Both the position numbers and the translations under genes were made by a program. Shown in pieces: positions 56,913-64,000 of a DNA stretch of 64,000 nucleotides (positions are counted from its first letter, which is position 1; every line of letters starts with the position of its first letter). The notes below the pieces were generated by a model that was not told the DNA's origin, made no database searches, and saw only the letters and a program-made list of their open reading frames with translations. Origin of the DNA: Blastococcus sp. TBT05-19 (GTDB lineage Bacteria; Actinomycetota; Actinomycetes; Mycobacteriales; Geodermatophilaceae); contig NZ_QOHI01000007.1 of the NCBI RefSeq assembly GCF_003319095.1, positions 223,699 through 287,698 on the forward strand, read 5' to 3'.

Positions 56913-58447
56913 GGCCGGCCGTACGGCGTCAGCAGCTGGTCGACCGGGGCGAAGTCGTCGGTGAGGACGCCGGCGTCGCCCACGAACCGGTCGAGCTCGT
57001 CACCCTCGGCCACCTGCCACGCCAGCTCCCGCTCGCCCAGGGCCGCCGCGATGGCCTCCGTGGGCAGCGGCGACCGGGAGGCGACCGCGACGAGGTTCCC
57101 GCCGTCCTCCCCGGCCAGCACCGGCGCCCGCGCCAGCAGGACCACGTGGTCGAACACCGCGCGCATGGTGGCCAGCTCGGAGCGGACGAAGGCCAGCGGT
57201 GGGTGGTCGATGAGGTTGACCGCGTAGACGCCGTCGTCGGTGAGCGCCCGGTCGACGAGCCCGAGCGCCTCCCGGGTGGTCAGCTGCCAGGGCACCGACA
57301 ACCCGCCGAACGCGTCGCCCACCACGAGGTCACGCTCCCCCGCCGGCTCCTCGGCCAGGCCCACCCGCCCGTCGGCCACCCGGACCCTCAGCTCCTCCGA
57401 CGTCTCCAGGCCCAGCTGCTCGCGGTCCATCGCGACGACACCGGGATCGACCTCGACCACCAGGCTGCGGGTGCCGGGGCGCACCTCGGCCAAGTAGCGC
57501 GGGAGCGTCAACCCGCCTCCACCGACGTGCAGCGCCGAGACGGGCTCCCCGGCGGGGAACGCGGCGTCGGTGACCGCCGCGACCGCCCGCACGTACTGGA
57601 ACTCCAGGTGGGTGGGGTCGGCCAGGTCGACGTAGGAGTGCCGCAGCGTGTCGAGCAGCAGCACCCGGCCGGAGTCGCGCGCGGGATCGGCGACCACCCG
57701 CGCGCAGTGGTAGGCCGTCTCCTCCTCGCAGGGCGTCGGCGCGACCGCGGCCAGCGCGCCCCCGCCGATCGCGAGGGCGAGCAGCCCGACGGGCAGGCGC
57801 CCTGCCCCCGGCACCCGGCGCAGCAGGACGGCGACGGCGATCCCGGCGAGCACCGTGACCGCGCCGGTGCCGACCAGGATCACGCTGCTCGGCAGGATCG
57901 CCACGAGCACGAAGCCGGTGGCGAAGGTCGCCGCGATACCGCCGAGCGTGCCGATGCCCGAGAGCCGACCCACGACCGCCCCGGTCTCGGCCAGGCTGGC
58001 CAGCTGCAGCTTGACCACCATCGGCGGCACGGCCGAGAGCAGCGCGGCCGGCACCACGATCGCGACGGCGGCCAGCAGCAGCACTCCCCCGGCGTCGGCA
58101 CCCTGCAGCAGCTGGCCGGTGAACCGCACCAGCGGGAGCACGGCGACCACCAGGGCACCCCCGGCGACCATCAGCGGCGCCAGCAGCCGGCGGGGGTCGG
58201 CGCGGTCGGCCGTGGCACCGCCGACCCAGGCCCCGAGCGCGATAGCGGCCAGGGCGAAACCGATGACGGCGGTGCTCGTCTGCACGGTCACGCCCACGTA
58301 GGGGGCGATGAGCCGCAGGCCGACGATCTCCAGGACCAGCACCGCACCCGAGCAGAGGAAGGTGATCGACGCCGCCACCCAGCCGGGCAGCGCCGTGCCA
58401 CCGGGCGCCCCACCGGCGGGCGGCGCCTGGTCCGGGACGGCCGTCAT
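56909..58447 (-). CDS. membrane-fused spermidine synthase-like methyltransferase-fold protein
   Basis: 512 residues, ATG at 58447. About eight membrane helices fill residues 20-225 (WVAASITFLCSGAVLVLEIVG, then ALAAIALGAWVGGATADR...). The C-terminal half is a Rossmann domain like spermidine synthase: LLDTLRHSYVDLADPTHLEFQYVR, nucleotide loop ALHVGGGGLTLPRYLAEV, acidic VVEVDPGVVAMDREQL and VVGDAFGGLSVPWQLTTREAL. Key polyamine-site Asp/Tyr residues are only partly visible, so the activity may differ. One base separates it from the SRAP gene upstream. Confidence 0.88.
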   Translation of the reverse strand: MTAVPDQAPPAGGAPGGTALPGWVAASITFLCSGAVLVLEIVGLRLIAPYVGVTVQTSTAVIGFALAAIALGAWVGGATADRADPRRLLAPLMVAGGALVVAVLPLVRFTGQLLQGADAGGVLLLAAVAIVVPAALLSAVPPMVVKLQLASLAETGAVVGRLSGIGTLGGIAATFATGFVLVAILPSSVILVGTGAVTVLAGIAVAVLLRRVPGAGRLPVGLLALAIGGGALAAVAPTPCEEETAYHCARVVADPARDSGRVLLLDTLRHSYVDLADPTHLEFQYVRAVAAVTDAAFPAGEPVSALHVGGGGLTLPRYLAEVRPGTRSLVVEVDPGVVAMDREQLGLETSEELRVRVADGRVGLAEEPAGERDLVVGDAFGGLSVPWQLTTREALGLVDRALTDDGVYAVNLIDHPPLAFVRSELATMRAVFDHVVLLARAPVLAGEDGGNLVAVASRSPLPTEAIAAALGERELAWQVAEGDELDRFVGDAGVLTDDFAPVDQLLTPYGRP

Positions 58448-58448
58448 C

Positions 58449-59195
58449 TCAGAACAGGGCGGGCTGGTCGGCCGGTTCGGCGACCGACTCGGCGCGGGCG
58501 GTGAGCTGCTCGCCGTTGGTGCGCACGTTGTTCACCGCGGTGCTCACCGGCCGTAGCTCCAGTGCCGCCACGAGCTCCGGCGGCGTGGGCGCGGTCAGCT
58601 CGGCGACGTCCTCGCGGGCCGGGTCGAGCCAGTCCGCCCAGCGGTCGGGCGGCAGCACCAGCGGCATCCGGTCGTGGATCTCGGTGAGCGCACCGGTGGC
58701 GGGCGCGGTGACCACGGTGCAGGTGTAGAGCCGGTCCTCGCCCCGGCCCCAAACCTCCCAGAGACCGGCCATCGCCAGCACCGAGCCGTCCTCCGGGGTG
58801 ATGAAGTAGGGCTGCTTGGTCGGTGAGTCCAGGCGCTTGGCCCACTCGTACCAGCCGTCAGCCGGCACCAGGCACCGGCGGGAGGCGGCGGCCTTACGGA
58901 AGGCCGGCTTCTCGGTCAGGGACTCGACCCGGGCGTTGAGCATCCGGTTGCCCACCGAGACGTCCTTGGCCCACGAGGGCACGAGGCCCCAGCGGACGGC
59001 GCGCAGCTCGCGGTGGCCGCCGCCGGTGGGCAGGCCCTCGGCGTCGCGCTCCTTGGCGTGCCGGACGACGTAGACGTCCTTGGTCGGCGCCACGTTGTAG
59101 TCGGCGGCGAGCGGGGGCTGCCCCTCGGCCGGGACCGCCTCGAACTCGAGCGCGAGGTCCTCCGGCTTGCGGCTGGCCGCGTAGCGACCGCACAT
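58449..59195 (-). CDS. SRAP-domain protein (HMCES/YedK), abasic-site DNA-protein crosslinker
   Basis: 248 residues from the ATG at 59195, chosen because Cys2 must become the N-terminus and GGAGGAG lies upstream. Cys2 in MCGRYAAS forms a thiazolidine link with abasic sites in single-stranded DNA. Other conserved sites: YNVAPTKD, CLVPADGWYEWAK (Glu) and EIHDRMPLVLPPD (His). About 25 residues longer than E. coli YedK. It is often found with SOS genes and in the same place as M. tuberculosis Rv3226c. Directly upstream of the spermidine-synthase-like gene. Confidence 0.95.
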   Translation of the reverse strand: MCGRYAASRKPEDLALEFEAVPAEGQPPLAADYNVAPTKDVYVVRHAKERDAEGLPTGGGHRELRAVRWGLVPSWAKDVSVGNRMLNARVESLTEKPAFRKAAASRRCLVPADGWYEWAKRLDSPTKQPYFITPEDGSVLAMAGLWEVWGRGEDRLYTCTVVTAPATGALTEIHDRMPLVLPPDRWADWLDPAREDVAELTAPTPPELVAALELRPVSTAVNNVRTNGEQLTARAESVAEPADQPALF

Positions 59196-59349
59196 GGCGC
59201 CTCCTCCAGCGTTGGGGCCGACTGCTCCGCACTCTAGGTGCGCCGACCGACACCCCGGGACTTCCGGAGGGGTACGCGCCATCGATCCGTGGCTCCGAGA
59301 GGTGCTGCTGGAGCCGTCGTGCCCCTGGAGCCCGGCGAGCCCGCGACAG

Positions 59350-59754
59350 CTACCACTTCAGGAAGGTGACGTCCCCCTGCTCCTCCCCCAGGTACAGAGC
59401 CATCGGCGCCGGTGACAGCACCACCAACGAGCCCATCCCGCTGCCCACTAGTTGATCGAGCGCTTCCTTGAGTGCAAGACGTCGATCATCGAGGTCGGGG
59501 TCCTCCGACAGCACGTAGCACGTCGACTGAGCTCCGTGCTTGGTCGCGTACTCCTCCAGCGCCGCGGGACTCTGCAGGGACGAGGGCACCCTGTGAGCGC
59601 ACTCCTCCCTCCACCCGGAGAAGTGCGCGAGGGCATCGACCACCTTGCGCCGCGTCGTCCTCTTGCCCGCCTGGAGCAGCCCTCCTAGACGCTCCGCGTA
59701 CGGAGGCGTCGCGAATGACCTGAGGCACTCGAGCGCGCTTTCGAGGTCGCTCAC
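59350..59754 (-). CDS. hypothetical protein in a lower-GC patch
   Basis: 134 residues, GTG at 59754 with AGGAG seven bases upstream. Soluble, mixed alpha/beta by pattern ([61 protein letters not shown]). No family recognised. The DNA is about 60% GC in 59461-59520, well below its neighbours, so recent transfer is likely. It sits alone between the SRAP gene and gabD. Confidence 0.6.
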   Translation of the reverse strand: MSDLESALECLRSFATPPYAERLGGLLQAGKRTTRRKVVDALAHFSGWREECAHRVPSSLQSPAALEEYATKHGAQSTCYVLSEDPDLDDRRLALKEALDQLVGSGMGSLVVLSPAPMALYLGEEQGDVTFLKW

Positions 59755-60005
59755 GGCTCGCTCCTGTCAAGGCTCCGGCCAGCTCTGGTGGTCGCCACGG
59801 ACGAAGGGTCACATCGGCATGCTCCCGCCATCGTCCCCGGTCGCGTTCCCCCTTCCCCTTCCCCGAGTTCCCCGCCTCGCACCTCCCTTTCGCGAGGTTC
59901 ACCGCGCACCACTGTTCGCCTCCCGACGGGCGGCCTGGTGCGTGCCCGGGAGGCCGGCGGGTAGGCCCCCTGTCGCAACGCCCGACGAGAGACGAGGATC
60001 ACCGC

Positions 60006-61469
60006 GTGACCGCTACGCAGAACGCACCCACCGAGCACCCGAAGACGGCCAGCGACAGCGCCGAGCGGCGCTACGCGACGGTGAACCCGTTCACCGGGCA
60101 GACGGAGAAGGAATTCGACTTCACCCCGACCGAGGCGATCGACGGGATCGTCGAGCGCGCGCACACCGCCTACCAGGCGTGGCGCGACCTCCCCGTCGAG
60201 GAGCGCGCCGCCGTCGTCCGCCGGGCCGCCGAGCTGATGGACGAGCGCCGGGACGACCTGGCCGCGCTGATCACGACCGAGATGGGCAAGCGCCGCGAGG
60301 AGGCCGCCGGCGAGCTCTTCCTGTGCTCGATGATCCTGAAGTACTACGCCGACAACGGCCCCGCGTTCCTGCAGCCGCAGTCGATCCAGCCGCTCATGGG
60401 CAAGGGCGAGGCGGTCGTCGAGACCAAGCCGGTCGGCGTCCTGCTGGCCATCGAGCCCTGGAACTACCCCTTCTACCAGGTGGTCCGCGTGGCCGGCCCG
60501 AACCTGGTGCTGGGCAACACGGTCATCCTCAAGCACGCCGAGATCACCCCGCAGTGCGCGGTCGCGATCGAGCAGCTCTTCACCGACGCCGGCGCGCCCG
60601 AGGGCGTCTTCACCAACACCTTCCTGCGCATCGACGACGTCGAGCAGGTCATCGCCGACCCCCGCATCCAGGGCGTGACGCTGACCGGCAGCGAGCGGGC
60701 CGGCAGCGCCGTCGGCGCCCTGGCCGGCAAGCACCTCAAGAAGTCGGTGCTCGAGCTCGGCGGCAGCGACCCGTTCATCGTGCTGGACGCCGACGACCTC
60801 GGTGCCACGGTCAAGGCCGCGACGATGGGCCGGATGCAGAACACCGGTCAGGCGTGCACCGCCTCCAAGCGGCTGATCGTCACCGAGGACCTGTACGAGC
60901 CCTTCGTCCAGGGCCTCCAGCAGGCGTTCTCCACCTTCGCCCCGGGCGACCCGGCCGACCCGTCGACGTCGCTGGCCCCGCTGTCCAGCGAGCGGGCCGC
61001 CCAGGACCTGCACGCGCAGATCCAGGACGCGATCGACAAGGGCGCCACCGTGGTCGCCGGCGGCAAGCGCCCCGACCACGCGGGCGCGTTCGTCGAGGCC
61101 ACCATCCTCACCGACGTCACGCCGGACATGCGGGCCTACCACGAGGAGCTGTTCGGGCCCGCCGCCGTCGTCTACAAGGTCAAGGACGCCGACGAGGCGG
61201 TGCAGCTCGCCAACAGCAGCGCCTACGGGCTGGGCGCCACCGTGATGAGCAGCGACGTCGACCGCGCGCGGTCGGTGGCCGACCGGCTCGAGGCCGGCAT
61301 GGTCTGGATCAACCAGCCCACCGGCTCCTCCCCCGAGCTGCCGTTCGGCGGCGTGAAGCGCTCGGGCTACGGCCGCGAGCTCTCCGAGCTGGCCATGTTC
61401 GAGTTCGCCAACCGGCGGCTGGTGCGCACCGTCCCGGTGAAGAAGGCCGACAAGCCGCAGGCGGGCTGA
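60006..61469 (+). CDS. gabD: succinate-semialdehyde dehydrogenase / aldehyde dehydrogenase
   Basis: 487 residues, GTG at 60006 with GACGAGGAT upstream. ALDH superfamily: [20 protein letters not shown], the Glu in [17 protein letters not shown], catalytic Cys284 in [11 protein letters not shown], and [20 protein letters not shown] at the end. The closest named group is NADP-dependent succinate-semialdehyde dehydrogenase; with Kgd (2-oxoglutarate to succinate semialdehyde) it could complete a bypass of the TCA cycle. Substrate call is by family only. The 250-base gap before it has C-rich runs but no clear promoter. Confidence 0.9.
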   Translation: MTATQNAPTEHPKTASDSAERRYATVNPFTGQTEKEFDFTPTEAIDGIVERAHTAYQAWRDLPVEERAAVVRRAAELMDERRDDLAALITTEMGKRREEAAGELFLCSMILKYYADNGPAFLQPQSIQPLMGKGEAVVETKPVGVLLAIEPWNYPFYQVVRVAGPNLVLGNTVILKHAEITPQCAVAIEQLFTDAGAPEGVFTNTFLRIDDVEQVIADPRIQGVTLTGSERAGSAVGALAGKHLKKSVLELGGSDPFIVLDADDLGATVKAATMGRMQNTGQACTASKRLIVTEDLYEPFVQGLQQAFSTFAPGDPADPSTSLAPLSSERAAQDLHAQIQDAIDKGATVVAGGKRPDHAGAFVEATILTDVTPDMRAYHEELFGPAAVVYKVKDADEAVQLANSSAYGLGATVMSSDVDRARSVADRLEAGMVWINQPTGSSPELPFGGVKRSGYGRELSELAMFEFANRRLVRTVPVKKADKPQAG

Positions 61470-61491
61470 ACGGGTGCGGCGCGCGACCGGG

Positions 61492-61497
61492 CAGACT
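61492..61497 (+). promoter_or_regulatory. leaderless -10 (CAGACT) for aroA-rsgA
   Basis: CAGACT at -12 to -7 from the GTG at 61504. It supports this start; the frame upstream lacks a ribosome site. Confidence 0.5.
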
Positions 61498-61503
61498 GAT
61501 CAC

Positions 61504-62787
61504 GTGTCAGAGGTCTGGTCCGCGCCGCACTCCCCGGCTCCCGTCGACGCCGTCGTCGCCCTGCCCGGCTCGAAGTCGCTCACCGCACGGGCGCTGGTCC
61601 TCGCCGCGCTGGCGGACGGGCCGAGCCGGCTGGTCCGCCCGCTGCGGGCCCGGGACACCGATCTGATGACCGAGGCGCTCCGCGCCCTCGGCACCACGAT
61701 CGCCGACGACGGCGAGGACCTGCTGGTCACCCCCGGGCCGCTGCGCGGACCGGTTCCCGTCGACGCCGGGCTGGCCGGGACGATCCTGCGGTTCCTGCCG
61801 CCGGTCGCCGCGCTGGCCGACGGCGACGTCACCGTCGACGGCGACCCCCGGCTGCGCGAGCGGCCCAACGCGGGGCTGATCACCGCGCTGCGCGACCTCG
61901 GGGTCGCCGTCGACGACGACGGCCGCGGCCGGGCGCCGTTCACCGTGCGCGGCAGCGGCCGGGTGCGCGGCGGCGCCGTGACCGTCGATGCGAGCGAGTC
62001 CTCGCAGATCGTCTCGGGCCTGCTGCTGGCCGCGGCCCGGTTCGACGAGGGCATCGACCTCACGACGGCCGGCGGTGTCCCCTCGATGCCGCACGTCGAG
62101 ATGACCGTGACGACGCTGCGCGAGCACGGCGTCGACGTCACCACCACCGATCGCGGGTGGCGGGTGGCCCCCGGCCCGATCGCCGCGCGGGACCGCGTGG
62201 TGGAGCCCGACCTCTCCAACGCCGCCCCGTTCCTGGCGGCGGCGCTGGTCACCGGGGGGCGGGTGACCGTCCGCGACTGGCCGGATGTCACCACCCAGCC
62301 CGGGGCGCAGCTGGACCGCCTCCTCGCCGACATGGGCGCCTCAGTCGAGCGCACCCCGGACGGCGGTCTGCGGGTCACCGGCGCCGGCACCGTGCGGCCG
62401 CTGGTCGCCGACCTGGGCGAGGTCGGCGAGCTGACGCCGGTCCTGGCCGCGCTGTGCGCGCTGGCCGACGGCCCCTCCCGGCTCACCGGCGTCGCGCACC
62501 TGCGCGGCCACGAGACCGATCGGCTCCAGGCGCTCGACGAGGTGCTCACCGCGGTCGGTGCCCGGGTGCGCCAGCTGCCCGACGGGCTGGAGATCGAGCC
62601 GGGGCCCGGGCGGCCCGCGCGGCTGGACTCCTACGCCGACCACCGCATGGTCATGGCCGGTGCGGTCCTGGGTCTCGCGATCGACGGCGTGACCGTGGCC
62701 GACCCCGGTGCGGTGACCAAGACGCTCCCCGACTTCCGCGAGCGGTGGGCCGGGTTGCTCGGCGGGCCGATCGGGGCGAACCGCTGA
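61504..62787 (+). CDS. aroA: 3-phosphoshikimate 1-carboxyvinyltransferase (EPSP synthase)
   Basis: Shikimate pathway enzyme joining phosphoenolpyruvate and shikimate-3-phosphate. 427 residues, GTG at 61504. LPGSKSLTARALVLAAL (Lys and Ser at the PEP site), LAGTILRFLPPVAAL (the GTxxR motif), DASESSQIVSGLLLAA and SYADHRMVMAGAVLGL are present. The LAGTILRF loop differs from E. coli LGNAGTAMRPL at the usual glyphosate contact positions, as in other actinobacteria. Its stop shares CTGA with the putative rsgA start. Confidence 0.97.
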   Translation: MSEVWSAPHSPAPVDAVVALPGSKSLTARALVLAALADGPSRLVRPLRARDTDLMTEALRALGTTIADDGEDLLVTPGPLRGPVPVDAGLAGTILRFLPPVAALADGDVTVDGDPRLRERPNAGLITALRDLGVAVDDDGRGRAPFTVRGSGRVRGGAVTVDASESSQIVSGLLLAAARFDEGIDLTTAGGVPSMPHVEMTVTTLREHGVDVTTTDRGWRVAPGPIAARDRVVEPDLSNAAPFLAAALVTGGRVTVRDWPDVTTQPGAQLDRLLADMGASVERTPDGGLRVTGAGTVRPLVADLGEVGELTPVLAALCALADGPSRLTGVAHLRGHETDRLQALDEVLTAVGARVRQLPDGLEIEPGPGRPARLDSYADHRMVMAGAVLGLAIDGVTVADPGAVTKTLPDFRERWAGLLGGPIGANR

Positions 62788-63800
62788 GCACCAACCGGCG
62801 CGGGCACCGCGTCGACGAGGACGACATCAGGTTCCGCCCCAACCGGCGCGGCACCCGCCCGCGCACCCGCACCCGGCCCGCGCACGAGGACGCCGTCCCG
62901 GGGCTGGTCATCGCCGTCGACCGGGGCCGGATGACCGTGCGGGTGGACGGGCCCGACGGCGCCGTGGACGTCACCTCGATGCGCGCCCGGGAGCTGGGCA
63001 AGCACGGCGTCGTCGTCGGCGACCGGGTCCGGCTGGTCGGTGACACCAGCGGCCGCACCGACTCGCTGGCCCGCATCGTCACCATCGAGGAGCGGGCCAC
63101 CTCGCTGCGCCGCACCGCCGACGACACCGACCCCACCGAGCGGATCGTCGTCGCGAACGCCGACCTGCTGGTCATCGTCACCGCGGTGACCGACCCGGAC
63201 CCGGCGCTGGGCTTCCTGGACCGCTGCCTCGTGGCCGCCTACGCCGGCGGGCTCGAGCCGCTGCTGTGCCTGACCAAGACCGACCTCGCGTCGGCGCAGC
63301 CGCTGCTGGACCGCTACGCGGGGCTGGGGCTCGAGGCGGTGCCGATGTCGCGGGAGCTCCCGCTCGACGAGCTGCTCGGCCGGATCCGTGACCGGATGAG
63401 CGTCTTCGTCGGGCAGTCCGGGGTCGGCAAGTCGACGCTGGTCAACCGGTTGGTCCCCGACGCGCTCCGGGCCACCGGCGACGTCAGCAAGATCGGCAAG
63501 GGCCGGCACACGTCGTCGTCCGCGGTGCTCTTCGACCTCCCCGGGGGCGGCACGGTCATCGACACCCCCGGGATCCGGTCCTTCGGGCTGGCGCACGTCT
63601 CGGCGGACGACGTCCTCGTCGCGTTCGACGACATCGCCGAGGCGGCCACCGAGTGCCCGCCCGGCTGCGGGCACACCGCCGAGGACCCGGACTGCGCGCT
63701 GGACGCCTGGGCGGCGCAGGGGCCCGAGCAGCGGCGGGAGCAGCTGGACGCGCTGCGCGTGCTCCTCGCCGCCGTGGGCCAGGTCGGCCCGGGCTACTGA
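62784..63800 (+). CDS. rsgA: small ribosomal subunit biogenesis GTPase RsgA
   Basis: Late 30S maturation GTPase, 338 residues if begun at CTG 62784. Family members begin with the region DEDDIRFRPNRRGTRPRTRTRP, yet no ATG, GTG or TTG lies in frame just before it; the nearest GTG is 62745, 13 codons earlier and inside aroA. The permuted G domain shows CLTKTDLA (G4 first), VGQSGVGKSTLVNRL (G1), GKGRHTSSSAVLFDLPGGG and DTPGIRSFGL (G3). The C-terminal zinc knuckle is CPPGCGHTAEDPDC. The aroA-rsgA pairing is conserved in actinobacteria. Confidence 0.95.
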   Translation: MSTNRRGHRVDEDDIRFRPNRRGTRPRTRTRPAHEDAVPGLVIAVDRGRMTVRVDGPDGAVDVTSMRARELGKHGVVVGDRVRLVGDTSGRTDSLARIVTIEERATSLRRTADDTDPTERIVVANADLLVIVTAVTDPDPALGFLDRCLVAAYAGGLEPLLCLTKTDLASAQPLLDRYAGLGLEAVPMSRELPLDELLGRIRDRMSVFVGQSGVGKSTLVNRLVPDALRATGDVSKIGKGRHTSSSAVLFDLPGGGTVIDTPGIRSFGLAHVSADDVLVAFDDIAEAATECPPGCGHTAEDPDCALDAWAAQGPEQRREQLDALRVLLAAVGQVGPGY

Positions 63801-63876
63801 AAGGACCAGCCTTCCCCCCACGCCTCGCACGCTCGGCGCGGGCCCCTGAAGGCCGGCCGTTCCGGCACGTCACCTA

Positions 63877-64000
63877 GGGCGCGTCTCCTAAGTCGTTAGC
63901 CACATGGTGATGGCCCGGAGGACGACGGCTCCTCGGTAGACGGTGGCGAGCCTGTCGTAGCGGGTGGCGATGCCACGCCATTGCTTGTGGTCGTTGAACG
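63877..64000 (-). mobile_element. end of an IS5-family (IS427-like) insertion sequence
   Basis: The element appears to begin with the inverted-repeat-like GGGCGCGTCTCC at 63877, next to CTAG (63874-63877), a target type common for this group. It runs off the window. Only one end is visible, so target duplication and family subgroup cannot be confirmed. Confidence 0.8.
63888..64000 (-). CDS. IS5-family transposase, C-terminal fragment (cut by window edge)
   Basis: About 37 residues are visible on the minus strand, ending at a TAG stop (63888-63890). FNDHKQWRGIATRYDRLATV then YRGAVVLRAITMWLTT matches the C-terminal end of IS5/IS427 transposases (the conserved K-Q-W-R-G-I/L-A-T-R-Y-D block after the last catalytic Glu). 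It is below the length of a standard open-frame list. Truncation is due to the window. Confidence 0.85.
   Translation of the reverse strand, partial: FNDHKQWRGIATRYDRLATVYRGAVVLRAITMWLTT

Noticed and set aside
59775..60005. C-rich stretch upstream of gabD as a small gene or RNA
   Set aside because: No start with ribosome site, no conserved frame and no stable fold could be seen.

Overview
The window is about 64 kb of very GC-rich chromosome from an actinobacterium. Gene order, the actinobacterium-only proteins (WhiB1, bL37, PdtaS, Ni-SOD with its SodX protease, the hybrid 2-oxoglutarate decarboxylase Kgd) and protein style point to the Frankineae/Geodermatophilaceae (Blastococcus, Geodermatophilus or Modestobacter type). 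That family call is inference, not a database match. No rRNA, CRISPR array, prophage or plasmid function was found. The only mobile DNA is the end of an IS5-family element at the right edge.

Region 1 (1-22.9 kb, nearly all minus strand) is a conserved biosynthesis and energy block. Read in the direction of transcription it runs argS-lysA-hom-thrC-thrB, then rho, rpmE, prfA-prmC-Ser/Thr kinase-tsaC(sua5), glyA-wecA, and the full F1Fo ATP synthase operon (atpI-like, small AtpZ-like, B, E, F, H, A, G, D; atpD is cut by the window edge). Most neighbours overlap by 1-4 bases, so translational coupling is the rule. The same order is known from the Mycobacterium tuberculosis argS-to-atp region, except that here a PASTA-type kinase is inserted between prmC and tsaC.

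Region 2 (22.9-37.2 kb) is accessory: two membrane-anchored proteins (DUF3105 and DUF305), tRNA-Arg(CCG), an alpha/beta hydrolase, a polyhydroxyalkanoate-like cluster (SDR, acyl-CoA ligase, a small coiled-coil protein, a PhaC synthase), a GNAT, an MFS exporter, an ABC-F factor, a class III adenylate cyclase, a universal stress protein, an ABC-2 exporter and an ankyrin-repeat protein.

Region 3 (37.3-50.9 kb) holds kgd with its small DUF6104 and ATPase followers, a DUF457 membrane protein, a free-standing LAGLIDADG protein, malic enzyme, an RmlC-like epimerase, the divergent sodX/sodN pair, the phospholipid genes psd-pssA, a HAD phosphatase and a diacylglycerol kinase.

Region 4 (50.9-63.8 kb) resembles the M. 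tuberculosis whiB1-to-rsgA region: whiB1, pdtaS, a biotin/lipoyl carrier, a shrunken biotin-carboxylase-like protein, bL37, the redox-stress pair sigH-rshA, a YbaK deacylase, a membrane spermidine-synthase-like protein, an SRAP protein, gabD, aroA and rsgA.

Two sequence-level themes stand out. (a) Many first genes of transcription units have a NANNNT -10 hexamer exactly 6 or 7 bases before an ATG/GTG, the mark of leaderless mRNAs. (b) Two genes, prmC and rsgA, have no ATG/GTG/TTG at the conserved N-terminus but share a CTGA junction with the upstream stop codon, which suggests coupled CTG starts.
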